The translations under genes and the position numbers were made by a program. Source: Voacanga thouarsii (lineage: Eukaryota; Streptophyta; Magnoliopsida; Gentianales; Apocynaceae). Taken from it: a stretch of 64,000 nt of DNA. The DNA is taken from assembly GCA_026120185.1 (NCBI GenBank), contig JANUWF010001188.1, forward strand, positions 2,852,001-2,916,000, given 5' to 3'. Within the stretch, counting starts at the first letter, position 1. Each line of letters begins with the position of its first letter. A model generated the notes under the pieces. It was not told the DNA's origin. It saw only the letters and a list, made by a program, of their open reading frames with translations, and did no database searches. Positions 1-11,643 of the stretch are shown here, one piece after another.

Positions 1-289
1 GTATGACAGGTAAGCCTATGGAATGCAAATTCTTTTTTAGCTAAATTCTTTCCAATGGTTTCAGAATATTGTGAACTCTTGAGATGGTTCTACTAAGTCA
101 TTTATCACTTACATAAGTCTTGCATTTGTTGTGAAATATGTAGTAGCATGTGTTTTATGTTCTTGAATGAAGAAAGCATTAGAGATATTGTTTTGAAATT
201 GATTGAGTGATTTGATGAAACCTTGTGTATTCATACTTGTTCTTGATACTTTGCTTGAGGACAAGCAAAGAGCTAAGTGTGGGGGAATA
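1..289 (+). mobile_element. 3' internal end of Athila-like element A
   Basis: Non-coding tail of an Athila-like LTR element whose body lies left of the window. It ends in a hairpin (249-270) and a polypurine tract AAGTGTGGGGGAATA directly before the LTR start TGATAGGGG. The same arrangement ends the internal regions of elements H and J. No coding frame is visible here. Confidence 0.8.
249..270 (+). repeat. AGGA-loop hairpin before the PPT of A
   Basis: A perfect 9-bp stem CTTTGCTTG/CAAGCAAAG with loop AGGA, five bases before the purine tract. Its position and loop match hairpins in H and J. A role in plus-strand priming or RNA packaging is inference. Confidence 0.75.
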
Positions 290-1726
290 TGATAGGGGCT
301 AAATTAGTCATATTTTTCCTAGTTATTTGAGGCTCTTTTGTGATACATTTTGTTCAATAACTAGTTATATTCCTTCATATTTGAGATTTTACCCTTGAAA
401 AAGCATTTTGTTCATTATTTCAGATTTTTGGAGTAAAACGAAGCAAAAACGTCACAAAACATATTAGAGGCGGCACCGGCTAGGGCACTAGAATTGGTGC
501 CGGTCATGCACTGGTTGCACGAACTTTGAGGAAACGAAAAATTGGTGAAACAGGATGAAACAGAGTGGAACCGAAGTCGGCTCTAGTAGCCAAGGCGGTG
601 TCAACTGTGCCCTGAAGTCAAGGCGGTGCTTTATTTTTTCTATGCGGTTTTTGGTAATCTGTGGAGTTTTAGTATCTTCCAACTTCTATTCGGCCAAGAA
701 CTATGTACCTACAAGTTTAGGCACTTCCTAAGCCTATGAATAGATGGAAAACATAAAGAAAAGGGAGAAAATTCATTGATCATCACAGAAAATCACTTAA
801 TCAAATGAGGCATTCTTCAATTCAAGGAGGGTTGTACAAGAAGTTCTTCAAAGGAAGAAGAATGAGGCTTGTCTATGAGTGCTTTCTTTTACTTTGTTTT
901 ATTTTTCTTGAACAATGATATGTTAATTGTTTTATTGTAATTTGACGTTGTTCTAGATATTCATGGTTTTTAGAGTTATTTGATCTTTTGATTAATTGAT
1001 TGTTACTCTTGGTATTTAATTACTTGGATTGATTACGAGATTAATTGATTGTTTCTTCCCATTAACTTGCTTGAAAAAGAGGTTGATGGTGGTTTCAATT
1101 TGTTAATTTCATATTTGTGTTTCTCTTAACTTGCTTGAAAAAGAGGTTAATTGTGAAGAACTAGGTAATTAAAGGTTGATTGATGTCTGCCAGAATATGG
1201 ATTCATTGGTTGATTTCATGATTCAAGTTTGCCAAAATATGGAAATTTAATCAATGATTGTGTTTAATGCATCTTTTGGATGAATTAGTTGAAACAAAAT
1301 ATGTGATGCTAATTTGTCTAGGAGATAGTGATTTTATGGGTTGAAAAAGAAGTAAGTCTAACTTAATCTTTCATGATGCTAAGGGAATAATTAGTTATGA
1401 TAATGATTGGGTATTTTAAGATCATGATTGTTAAAATAATGGTTTGAGTTTCATATTTCTCCATCATTGACATGTATATATTCTTTTATTTTCTTTTATT
1501 TCTCTTTTTATGTCGTTTTAATTTTATTGAGTCGGTTAAACAATAAAATAAAAGTGATCAATGTATACTTATTCCTTGAGGATCGACACTCGTTTGAACC
1601 CTATGCTATGTTAATGATGAGTACGCTTGCTCATATGTGTAATTTGGGGTTAAAGTTTTAATTTAAACTTGATTGGGAATGTGCTTAGTTTTTATATGAT
1701 TTTTATACCGAAATCTATATGCATCA
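290..1726 (+). mobile_element. 3' LTR of Athila-like element A
   Basis: The LTR starts TGATAGGGGCTAAA after the purine tract and ends ATATGCATCA, about 1.44 kb. It contains a GC-rich module (468-636), a degenerate TATA box CTATGAATAG (734-743), and the family's conserved 3' part (AACAATAAAATAAAAGTG, then GATCGACACTCG). Its right edge falls inside a reverse copia LTR, so element A inserted into that copia LTR. The 5' LTR and left target duplication are outside the window. Confidence 0.85.
468..636 (+). promoter_or_regulatory. GC-rich GGCACC/GCCGG module in U3 of A
   Basis: A GC-rich island in AT-rich DNA with repeated cores GGCACCGGCTAGG, GGTGCCGG and AAGGCGGTG. It ends about 100 bp upstream of the degenerate TATA box. 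Similar modules occupy the same place in the LTRs of B, C, H and J. Its function is not known. Confidence 0.6.
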
Positions 1727-2029
1727 CACTACCTGATCAAATCAGGAAGTATAACATGTGCTAGTCTTAACGCATTAATGATGTCCTATCACATTAATAC
1801 TATGGTCATCGATAATTTAAGTACAAACACTATGCAGTGTAATAAGAACCTCATATCAGGATCTGTATCATGATTTCTTAACACGGTGTTGCACTTGAGA
1901 CTTTATCTAATAGTTATTTTACGCTCAAATATAAATAAAACAGATTGAAAGATAAAAAATGCCTTGTTTTATTTGATAATACACAATATATAGAATACAT
2001 GCGATTGCCTCTAGGGCATAACACTAACA
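1727..2029 (-). mobile_element. Copia LTR fragment, family of F and G
   Basis: Read on the minus strand this is the first about 300 bp of the copia LTR family also at 26286, 28393 and 35253. It starts TGTTAGTGTTATGCCCTAGA at 2029. The rest of the LTR was displaced left by insertion of A. At 2029 it abuts gag of gypsy B, so a minus-strand copia element had inserted in B before A arrived. Confidence 0.85.
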
Positions 2030-2578
2030 TCATCTTGATATGGTTCAACCTCTCTTCTCTTCATTTCCTTCTCTCCTATCTACTCTATTGTACCATCTTC
2101 TATTGAGTTCCCCATAGGCATTACCATGCTCCCTTTCATACTATTGATTAACTCCCTCAAACTCTCTCTCCAACCCCCTTAAATTGTTTTCACTATTCCT
2201 TCCTTGGCCCCTCCCTCATCCTCTTTTCATCACATGTCTTCTTCCTCTTATGAGAGCTTGTTGGAATCCCCATATAGAGTGCTCATCCCACTTTTCACCT
2301 TGTTGAGCATTTAACGGAGGAGTATGAGCATCAACATCCTTCATTCTAGGGCTAGGAGCTTCAAATCATTCTTGACCCCTTCTTTGTGCCACCGTAGAAG
2401 ATTGACCCAATTGATTTCTCAATTCCGTGATCTCCTTTGTCATGTCTTCAAACCTATTGTGCATTATTCTCAATATAGTATTTAAATCCTCTCACAAAGC
2501 CATAGCATCAATTGGTTCTTTTTGTGGCCTACTAGGTCTACTTGGGTTAGGCCTAGGGATTTCTTGTTCATGGGCCAT
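2030..2578 (-). pseudogene. Gypsy B gag fragment
   Basis: Minus-strand start of a Ty3/gypsy gag, homologous to gag of element C at 9119. The ATG is at 2578 and the protein begins MAHEQEIPRPNPSRPSRPQK, against MAHDQKISRPNPSGPSRPQE in C. A Gly/Arg-rich stretch follows. It is cut at 2030, just after a motif equivalent to NELNHIKL in C, by the copia LTR. In-frame stops are present, so it cannot make a protein. Everything downstream in B is outside the window or lost. Confidence 0.8.
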
Positions 2579-3459
2579 GTCACTGAAATATTCAATGAAT
2601 TATACTTGCAAAAGAGATTAGCAAAAGAAATAGATCCTCTCTTCATTCCCTTGCATGCTTACTCTCAAAGATAGTCATTCTACACTCGTGTGTTACTCTC
2701 TTTTGATAATAATCTTACCCTTTTGTCTTTTTTTCCAATACTCAAATCTTCTTGTTCAATCTCAATTCTCCCCAATAGCTAAAGATTTAGTCCATGTAAG
2801 TGAATCAACAAAAATTAATGAAATTTCCAATTAGGGGGTCTCAGGAAAATTTCAACAAACACTTTTTGGGCACTTTAAGCTAATAAGTTTTCAAGCAAGA
2901 ATTTCAAGTAGTAAGGACTCAATTTCAAACAAACACTAAAAAAATAAGGAAGCAATTTCAAACAAGGAAGAGCAAGAATTAGCAAGAATGAAGAAATAAG
3001 AGCAAGAAATATGAAGAATAAGATAATCACATGTGTGCAATAGTAAAGATGAGTTCAATGAGTATTGATTTCAACAATAGAGTAATATTCTAAGTCCCAA
3101 CATCCCAAGAAATGAAAAATAAAAGTCAAAACTCTCAACTATAGCCACAAACATTTTCATAGAACATTTATCAAACATCTTAGTTGCAATCTCGTCACTT
3201 AAAACCAACCAATATTTTCACCTATATTCAAGCCCATTTTCACCACAAACACATGATAAATTTGTTCCCAAGCATTTTTATAACATCAAGGAGCAATTTT
3301 CTTGAGGGGAAATCAAGAAATTACAAATATATGATTTTTCTGAAGCATTTTTTTAGTTACGAAATTTTTCCTGTTTTTCTTCAACTTTGTAAGGTTCGTT
3401 TTCTTGATTTCAAACTTTGATTGGAATTAAAGCTTTCTTTGCTCTTATACCAAACTTTT
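2579..3459 (-). mobile_element. Gypsy B 5' leader and PBS
   Basis: Leader between LTR and gag, matching the leader of C (8222-9118) in reverse. The primer-binding site at 3441-3452 reads TGGTATAAGAGC on the minus strand, one base from the initiator tRNA-Met complement TGGTATCAGAGC. The open frame at 3184-3420 on the plus strand is a by-product of the leader and has no support as a gene. Confidence 0.8.
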
Positions 3460-4480
3460 TGATATGATCTTGAGTGGTTTTCTCGATTAAATTAATGGAA
3501 CAAATGGCTAAATATCTCAGCTCATATAATGGAACAAAATAGTAAAGTTTGTGGCAAAAAATGGAGGAATATAATTATTTATCTACACTCTAGCAAACCC
3601 TTGAATAACTAGGCATCAAAGACCCAAAAGAATAGTAGTAAGATTAACTATAGACTCACCAAAATATCCTTGAGACAACAAGGTAGTCAAGAACAAAAGA
3701 GTAGAAACTATAGGCACCTAAGTAATGAAATTCAAGATAAACCTTAGAAGAGCAAAGCAACTAAGACCCAATCGAAAGAAATCACATTGGATTATCCTAA
3801 AGGTTTTAGAGACCTATTCAAATGGAGGACTAAACCCTAAGCATGGTCTTGAACAAGATGAAGAAGGAGGCAAAGACCTCTCAAGGCTCTCTTTTCAAAT
3901 TTGAATAAAATATGTAGATTGTCTTGTCAAATTACAAAAAGATATTTTTATACTATCTTAACTTTAGCTAAGTGATTCATGAGGTTCTAAGATAAATTAA
4001 GACCTTAAAAGATCTTTATAAAATGTTTAAAATAGAAAGAAACTGAAAAAAAATATCAAAAAATAGCAACATCTATTTCTTCGAAAGTGGGCCCTGATAT
4101 TTGTTGGCGTCGGTTCTTCGCTGCGATTAAACCTATCACCCGCAGTCCACAGTCAGCACTAGTTCAGCTAGCTTAGGCTGGCACCGGTTCGCCACAGGTT
4201 AGCTATTCTTCAGCCTTTTCTTCCTCTTTTGGTGCTGGCTTTAGTTTTTGTTGGGATTTTTGTTGGGGTTTCTCTTAGATAGTCATCAAGTTGAGCTCTT
4301 GGCTATACTCAACGTCCTTCCAAATCTCTTCTATCCTCAAACATGGTTTTATGAGCAATTAGATATCACCTTAGAACTTCTTGGTCATTGATCTTGTCAT
4401 TGGTCCTTCCAAGGTCGTTTTTCCTTCTTGAGATTGAACTTCTTGGCTAACTTGATTCCCATTGGGCTAGGTCCTAGTCA
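3460..4480 (-). mobile_element. 5' LTR of gypsy B
   Basis: Minus-strand LTR, about 1.02 kb, similar along most of its length to the 3' LTR of C (1.03 kb). The end is TG...ATCATATCAA next to the PBS. The start is placed at TGACTAGGACC (4480) because it begins with TG and gives the expected length, but the first 40 bp do not resemble C, so this edge is uncertain. A TATA-like TATAAAAATATC lies at 3952-3941, with a GC-rich module upstream at 4250-4105. Confidence 0.7.
4105..4250 (-). promoter_or_regulatory. GC-rich module in U3 of B
   Basis: Contains CTGGCACCGG and GTTGGCGTCGG type cores, many with C-to-T or G-to-A changes. It sits about 150 bp upstream of the TATA-like site of this LTR, as in C. 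Confidence 0.5.
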
Positions 4481-4804
4481 TTTGGAAGTTTCCAACTATT
4501 TTATTTTGATGGCTTGAACAATTTGAAAACTTTACTTTATTTGGGTTGTAATAGTAAGTAAGATTAGTTGCTAGATATTTTTCGTGGTATTATTTCTTGA
4601 AGCTCAATCTGTCATATTTAGAATTATATTTGTATGATGTATCGGAACTCTACTCATTTTACTGATACATTAAAAATTCAAAGCTATGTAATTGAAGTTG
4701 CCTTGCAGATTATGGTTTTGCATTAAACAGTGCCAAATAAGGAGAGTGTTAAGGTAATCACCAAACTTCTTGTATAATACTGAAGCTTTGTTTTTGAGAG
4801 CTTG
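4481..4804. other. Unassigned spacer between B and K
   Basis: 324 bp with no coding frame, repeat or similarity to other parts of the window that I can see. It may be flanking DNA older than the insertions on either side. Confidence 0.5.
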
Positions 4805-5620
4805 TGATAGGGGCTAAACTTGTCTCCATTTTTTAGATCATTGGTGTTATATTTTCCATAAAATCATGTTCAAATAATGACTCACACATATCCTTTTACC
4901 TTATTTTTGTGTAAAATTGATAATATGGAAATATACAAGGAAAGATGGTGAAAAGTGCAGAAAAAAGGTTGGAAATACAGCAAATTAAAGATCAACATGC
5001 ACCAAACCAGTGCTACTACTTTCTAGTTGAACAAAGGAAAAAATAGAGTAAACTAGACTTGGAACAGAATCCAGTCAGGGCTTAGCCAGCACTGGCTGGT
5101 CATTGCTTAGAGGGAATTTTGCCAGACAGTGTCGGCTGATACTAAGTAGCTAGGCCAGTCTATGTCATAGATCCTGTGTGAAATAGGGATTTTTGTTCGA
5201 ATTTTAGAGGAGAAAAACTATGAATAGTTATTTTCTAACTGCAAGAGAGTAGTTTATATTCTTTTGGCATGAGAAATCCTAGAGAAGATGGATCAAAGGA
5301 GAATTTTGGGCAAGAAGATAAGGTTGGCCAGAAGATTTAAAGGATGAAAAAGGACGTTTACTTGTCTATGAGTGTTTTCTTTTCCATTTTTTAATTCTAC
5401 TTTGACAAATTTAATTCATAATGCTTTTAATTGTAATTGAGATATGAACCATATGTCTACAATTTTATATTGAATTGCTTTTAGATTTATTGAACTCTAA
5501 TTTTGAATATTTGATTACTTGAACTTATTTTACTAAATTGATTGGTTATTTTCTAATGAATTCAAGAGATAAGGTTAGGGGAGTAGTACAAAACTAATTA
5601 ATTCAATATTTGTTATCCAT
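4805..5620 (+). mobile_element. Athila-like LTR fragment K
   Basis: Starts TGATAGGGGCTAAACTTG and resembles the first half of the LTR of A, including a GC-rich patch (5080-5170, GCCAGCACTGGCTGG) and a TATA-like CTATGAATAG near 5218. No purine tract precedes it, so it is probably a 5' or solo LTR. It is cut at about 5620 by the LTR of copia G; the right part was not found. Confidence 0.75.
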
Positions 5621-7313
5621 CAATTAAAGATATGTCCTAGAAGTAATCAGTTTGTATAATATATTTTGTACATTTATTTAATAAAGGCATTCTTTATCTT
5701 TTAGTTTCTTTGTTTCATCTGTGCATATGTATAAAAGTAATACATAAATTCCCAAGCACATTGTACAGGGTTAAGGCAATTATGACAGAGATTATAATAT
5801 AAGATTCCTATCATATTATGTAGTACCTGTGTTTAAACTATCTCTAGTTATAGTAATAATAAGATAGGGCATTATTAATGTGCAAAGATTAGCACGTGTT
5901 ATACTTCTTGATTAGATAAAGTGTTGGTTCTCACACCGTGAGTATTATGATACTTAAAGTTAATGCATAAATGCTTATTACATGAATAAGTATATTAGAT
6001 AAACTAACTATGAGATAATTACATGAATAACTATTTAGTGTTAGCGATAAAATCTATAGCAGATGTGCAAGTATCCTTAGATTTAAGATCTCGAAGATAC
6101 TTTGTTTGCAGAGTGTTGTACTTTGATTCTAATCAGTCTTATCAAGGATTGATGATAGGATGGATATTAGATACAATGTAAAGCAAACAAAAGTAGTTGA
6201 AATGGTTAATAAATAATTCATCACTCCTAATAGTAGGGATGTATATCTTACGACCACTTGTAGGGAATTATTACTGAAAAAAGTACTTGGCCAAGGCAAC
6301 TATTTGTTGGAAATAGTTCCAAATGATACACATGTTGAATAATGAATTCTAGAATAAGTATTAATAAATTTGAGCTAGAATTAATTAAATTCTAGAGGGA
6401 GTTAGCACTAATTCTATACTCCAAACAGAATAAGATAGAGTATGATGAAATGAGTTTATTGCACTGATATTTTTGGTATTATAATGTTCATGGAAAGTCA
6501 TTTGACTTTCTAGACTTTTGGGTGATCCTGATGCATTACTAGATGCCGCTTGCAATATATAAATATGAATTTATTAATTAGAGAATGAATAAATTAATCT
6601 TAATTTTGTTAATTCTAATTATTAAGTATTATTAAATCTATAGTGATTAGAATTAACTCATATTTTGCTATCAATTGTCTAGAAAACCTAATAGGTCACA
6701 CACAATAGAGGAATTGGTACATAACACATTCTATAATAATATTATGGGATTAATTTGTGCGAAGAAATAATTGTTATAGGTAAATTATGAGTAGTTATAA
6801 TTATTGGAGTCAAGTTATGATTATGAAAAGCTTATGGGCTTAATTGCAATTTAAAAACCCAAAGACCATTACAATAAGAAAAGGCCTTCATGTGGATTTG
6901 TTCTCCTAAGGTGGTGAACCTATATATAAAAGACAATAGCTATCTTTTATTTTGGAAGATATACACAGTATCTTTTCTTTTACAAAAACAGAATCCCCTT
7001 TTCGCTATTCTTCTTTAGAATAAATTAATCCCGAGCGTTGCAAAATTATACCTACTGGTATTGTTTTCCTTGCATCGTTTTTAAGTGCAATTCCTTGTAC
7101 GGATTAATATTATAGAAATTCCTATTCTTGAAATTTAGTGGCTGATCAACTTGCGAAGGGGATTCGTGCAAAATTTTTTTAAAAAACTATTTGATTAAGG
7201 AAATCAAAATTTCTTATCTCTTAAGCTATTTAATTTCATGAGTGATCAGGTTGTGTAGATTTCATTTTATTTTTCGCTACATGTGTATTTGATATTACAC
7301 GATTGAAATCTAA
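5621..7313 (+). mobile_element. 5' LTR of copia G
   Basis: Aligns with the F LTRs: ATATGTCCTAGAAGTAATC near the start, CCCAAGCACATTGTACAG, a run of short AT-rich blocks and an end at GATTGAAATCTAA. The first few bases are decayed, so the left edge is good only to about 10 bp. TATA box TATATATAAAAG at 6921-6932. The LTR is followed by the PBS at 7317. Confidence 0.8.
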
Positions 7314-7316
7314 TAG

Positions 7317-7329
7317 TGGTATTAGAGCC
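7317..7329 (+). other. Primer-binding site of copia G (tRNA-iMet)
   Basis: TGGTATTAGAGCC differs by one C-to-T change from TGGTATCAGAGCC, the complement of the 3' end of plant initiator tRNA-Met. It lies three bases after the LTR, as expected. The leader then runs to 7401, where element C is inserted. Confidence 0.85.
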
Positions 7330-7401
7330 ATCTCGTACGTGATTTTTTGAATCTATGTATTTATAAAATTGTTTCATAAATAAATTAAAATTGTAAAATT
7401 G

Positions 7402-8221
7402 TGATGAGATTCCGTTTCATCATGGAGGTTAAGATCAAGAAGGGGGAGACGTGACCATGCAAGGACAAGGGCCGATGACAAGAGGCCTCCAGTATGCAGC
7501 CGAACCGGCACCGACTCCAACCTGCACGCGATGGCTGGGAAGCAGAGCACAACCGGTGCTGGCCATAGAAGCCCTAGCCAGCACCAGCTCCATCCTGGGC
7601 AGCCGACGGCTGTCTTGCGTTTTTTATGTTTTCTCCGATTTTCTCCAATTTTAAGTGTTTGTAAAAACTTATTAAGAGTCTAATCTGTAATAGAACCTCA
7701 GGGATTACTTAGCTAGGGTTATGGTAGTATAAATAGAACCTTTAGTGATTTGAAAAACACAATTCACACACTTTAATTCAAATTTGAGAAGGAATCTTGA
7801 GAGACCCTAGCCTCCTTGTTCATTTTGTTCAAGACCATGCTTAAGGGTTAGTCCTCCTTATAAATGATTCTATAAATCTTTTGGATAATCTAATGTGGTT
7901 TCTTTGAATGTGTCTTAGTTGCTTTGTTCTTCTAAGGTTTGTTTGAATTCTATTACTTGGGTGCCTATTTTCTCTATTCTATTTGTTCTTGTTTGCCTTT
8001 TTTGCTTCAAGGATATTGAGGTGCGATTATAGTAGAACTTTTTACTATTCTTGAGGGTCTTTGAAGCTTAGTTCTTCAAGCATTTGATATAGGGTAGGTT
8101 ATTTCATTTTTCCTTTTTTATCCCAAGAAGAATCTTTGTTTTTGGTTTCATGATTGAGCTAAACACGTAACCAACTAAACCACTCACAACATTAAGAAAA
8201 AGCCCACACAAGATCATATCA
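7402..8221 (+). mobile_element. 5' LTR of gypsy C
   Basis: Begins TGATGAGATTCC and ends CATATCA. It is about 210 bp shorter than the 3' LTR, mostly from a deletion near 7484, after ATGACAAGA. TATA box TATAAATAG at 7728-7736 and a GC-rich module at 7495-7615 upstream of it. Confidence 0.85.
7495..7615 (+). promoter_or_regulatory. GC-rich module in U3 of C, 5' copy
   Basis: Contains CAGCCGAACCGGCACCGAC, CCGGTGCTGGCC and GCCAGCACC cores. It ends about 110 bp before the TATA box. Confidence 0.6.
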
Positions 8222-8228
8222 AAGAGTT

Positions 8229-8240
8229 TGGTATCAGAGT
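8229..8240 (+). other. Primer-binding site of gypsy C (tRNA-iMet)
   Basis: TGGTATCAGAGT matches the complement of plant initiator tRNA-Met at 11 of 12 bases, seven bases after the LTR end. Confidence 0.9.
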
Positions 8241-9118
8241 AAGGAAAGTTTTGATTCCAACCAAAGCTTGAAAGTAAGAAAAGGAGCCCTACAAAGTTGA
8301 AGAAAAAGAAAATAGATAAAATCCTGTAACTCAAAAACATGCTCCAAAAAGGTCATGAAATCTTTATTATGTCTTGAATTTTCTTTTAGGAAATTGCTCT
8401 TTGATGTTAATATAATCCTTGGGAACAAAATTTTCTTATGTTTGTGGTGAAATTTGGCTTGAATATGGGTGAGAATGTTGGTTGTTCTTAAGTGACGGGA
8501 TTGCATCTAAGGTGTTTGATAAATGTTCCATGAGAATATTTTTTGCTATAGTTGAGAACTTTGATTCTTAATTTTCACTCCTTGGGATATTGGGACTTAG
8601 TGTATCACTCTATTGTTGAATTCCATGCTCATTAGACTCAACTTTATTAGTGGACACTTGTGATCATCTTGTTCTTCGTAATCCTAGTTCTAGTTGTTCT
8701 TATTTCTTTGTTCTTACTAATTCTTGTTCGTTTCTTGCTTAGAAGTATTTCTTGTGTGTCTAGTATTTGTTCTTGTGTTGATTGAGTCCACATTTCTTGA
8801 AATTCTTGATTAAAAATTATTTGATTAAGGTGCCCAACAAGTGTTTGTTGAAATTCCCCTAAGATCCCCTAATTGGAAAAATCCATTAATTTGTATGATT
8901 CACTAAGTTGGACTAAATCTTTATCTATTAGGAGAATTGAGATTGAACAAGAAGGCTTGAGTATTGAGAAAAAGGCAAGAGGGAGAGCCTAAGAGAGCAA
9001 ACACGAGCGTGAAGTGACCAATCCTTGAGAGCCAACACGCAAGGAAGCGAAGTGAGGAATTATTTTCTTCCTAATCTCTTTTGTTTTGTAGGTATAAGTA
9101 AGTAAATATTCCATCACC

Positions 9119-10748
9119 ATGGCCCATGATCAAAAGATCTCTAGGCCTAACCCAAGTGGCCCTAGTAGACCTCAAGAAGAACAAATTGATGCTAGGGGTT
9201 TGCATGAAGACTTGCAAGCTATGATGATGACTATGCAAAGTGAGTTCCAAAATATGACAAGGGAGTTAATAAATCATCTTGGACAATCTTCTATCGTCAT
9301 ACAAAGGAGAGGCCAAGAGCGATTTGAAGTACCTAGCCATAGGATGAGGGATGGTGATGCCCATACCCCTCCGTTACATGCCTAACAAGGGGAAGAGTGG
9401 GATGAGCACCTAATCGGGGGATTCCAACAAGCTCCTATGAGAGGGGGAAGACATGGCATAAGAGGAGGACGAGGTAGGGGACAAGGAAGGAATGGTAGGA
9501 ACAGCTTAAGGGGATTAGAAAGAGAGTTTGAGGGAGTTGATGAATGGTATGAGGAGAAATAAGTTGAAGCTTTTGGGGAACACAATAGAGGATGGGATAA
9601 TAGAGGAGGTAGGGGAGAAGGAAATAATGAGGAGAATGAGTTGAACCACATCAAATTGAAAGTGTCTACATTCTATGGCAAGAGTGACCCCGAAGCATAT
9701 TTCGAGTGGGAGAGCAAGATGGAGATCTTCCTAGAAAGTCATACCTATAGTGAGAGGTCAAAGGTGAGGTTGGCTATTTTAGGATTTTCGAAGTATGCTT
9801 TGGTTTGGTAGGAGCAAGTTAGTGCACAAAGGAGACAAATAGGAATGGAAACCATCGCTAGTTGGAATTTATTAAAAGATATGATGAGGGTAAGGTTTAT
9901 ACCAGACCATTACTACAATGATCTTTATCAAAGGCTCTAATCACTCAAGTAAGGGAACAAGAGTGTGGAAGATTACATAAAGAGATGGAAGTTATGTTGA
10001 TAAGAGCTCAAATTAATGAGGATCCTAGAGCAATGAGGGCAAGGTTCTTGGGAGGATTAAATAGGGAGGTTGCCAATTTAGTTGAATTGCACCCCTATGA
10101 TCGATTGGAGGATATGGTATATGCCACTATGAAGATTGAGAAGCAATTAAAAAGGAGGGCATTTACTAGACCACCACTTCCAAATCCCAACACTACTAGC
10201 AAGGTGCCAATTTTGAAGGATGAAGCCCTTAAGCTATTCTAAAGGGACTTCAACAAACTTAGAGAAGGTTGGAAACCTAGGGAAGGATGGAACAAGGATA
10301 CGGGAAAAGCCATGGAAAGGCCACAAAGGAATATGGATATTAATTGTTTTAAATTCCTTGGATATGGACATACTTCCCATGAGTGCCCAAGCAAGAGAAC
10401 AATGTATATTTATCCCAATGATGAGGTTTCTACCGACGAAGAAGAAGAGGGAGAAAGATACCAAGGAGACCAAAAAGGAAATGGAGATGAGAAAAGTGAT
10501 GAAGGGGAAGTTGTTGGTCAAGAATACTCTTTGGTGGGAGTCACAAGAAGGTCATTGAATTCACAAGCCATTGAGGATCAAGACCACCAACAAAGAGAGA
10601 ACATTTTCTACACTAGGTGTTTAATCAACAAGACCCCTTGTAGTGTTATTGTGGATAGTGAGAGTTGCACTAACGTGATTAGTGCAAACTTGGTTGAAGA
10701 ATTGGACATGAGTTGGATTAAATACCCCAAGCCTTACAAATTACAATA
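9119..10748 (+). pseudogene. Gypsy C gag and protease, broken
   Basis: The capsid polyprotein begins MAHDQKISRPNPSGPSRP. An Arg/Gly-rich stretch (about 9430-9500) is followed by the retrotransposon gag domain around 9655-10240, recognisable from FYGKSDPEAYFEWESKMEIF and a region like SVEDYIKRWK. A CCHC zinc knuckle lies at about 10330-10395 as CFKFLGYGHTSHEC, where the second Cys is replaced by Phe. The protease site at 10650-10670 reads VDSESCTNV instead of a D-S/T-G triad. Stops at 9385 and 9560 and several frameshifts split it. It starts at the family's usual MAH start, about 900 bp after the LTR. It cannot be expressed as one protein. Confidence 0.85.
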
Positions 10749-11600
10749 GTTGAACGATAGTAGGGAAATGAGAGTAAACAAACAATTTTGGTGTCTTTTG
10801 AGATAGGAAAGTACAAGGATGATGTGCTATGTGATGAAGTACCCATGCAAGTGGATCACTTGCTCCTAGGGAGGCCTTGGCAATATGATAGGTATGTAAA
10901 GTATGATGGGAGGAAAATACTTATTCCTTACTCAAGGAGGGAACTAAGTTTACCCTCACTCCCATAGCCCATAGTGAGGTGAACAAAGATCAAAGAATCA
11001 TAAAGGAGAAAGAAAAGAAGAAGGGAGTGCAAGATGTTAAACAAAAATAAGAAATTGAGAGAAAAGAACAAAATAGAAAAGAAAAAGAGTTGAGAGAGAG
11101 AATAGACAAACAAGTACCTTTGACGATTAAGGATGGGAGTGAGTAAGGACAAGAGAGGGGAGGTAAAAGAAGAGTAAATTTCTTTACAAAAGAAAGTGAG
11201 GTCATAGAAGCTGTAGAAGCTAAGGAATCGGTTATTCTTCTTTTATGCAAAGGTTCTTATATTTCTACTAATGATTCTACATTGTCTTTACCTAAAGGAA
11301 TTGCAGCTATTCTTCAACAATTTGGCGACGTTTTTCCAAATAAGGTGGTCAATTGAACACTTACCTAATTCTTACAAACCATAATCAAGAAGAACTTGAA
11401 CAATTGGGAGGAATGCTTGCCACACCTCGAGTTTGTTTACAAAAGGGCTATTCACTCGACCATTTCTTATTCTCATTTTAAAATTGTGTATGGTTCTAAC
11501 CCTCTAACTCTTTTGGATTTGGTTGCCTTGCTTATAGGTGAACGAGTGACCGTTGATGGAACTAAGAAGGCAGAAATGGTGAAAGCACTCCATGTAGATA
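10749..11600 (+). pseudogene. Gypsy C pol remnant with internal deletion
   Basis: The protease-to-RT linker is readable: VSFEIGKYKDDVLCDEVPMQ, then LLLGRPWQYDR, a Lys/Glu-rich stretch, and FGDVFPN at about 11320, which normally comes just before the reverse transcriptase domain. At about 11357-11395 it jumps directly to the integrase C-terminal segment NNWEECLPHLEFVYKRAIHS, with FKIVYGSNPLTLLDL after it. The RT, RNase H, integrase zinc finger and most of the catalytic core are missing. The segment leads into the purine tract. The order and spacing are those of plant gypsy elements; the missing block is inferred from the family. Confidence 0.82.
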
Positions 11601-11630
11601 ATGGCTATGATTCGGAGATGAATCCTTTTC

Positions 11631-11643
11631 AAGGAGGGGGAGA
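11631..11643 (+). other. Polypurine tract of gypsy C
   Basis: AAGGAGGGGGAGA, directly before the 3' LTR start TGATGAGACTCC. This tract fixes the LTR edge here rather than at the later TGTGACC (11691). Confidence 0.85.
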
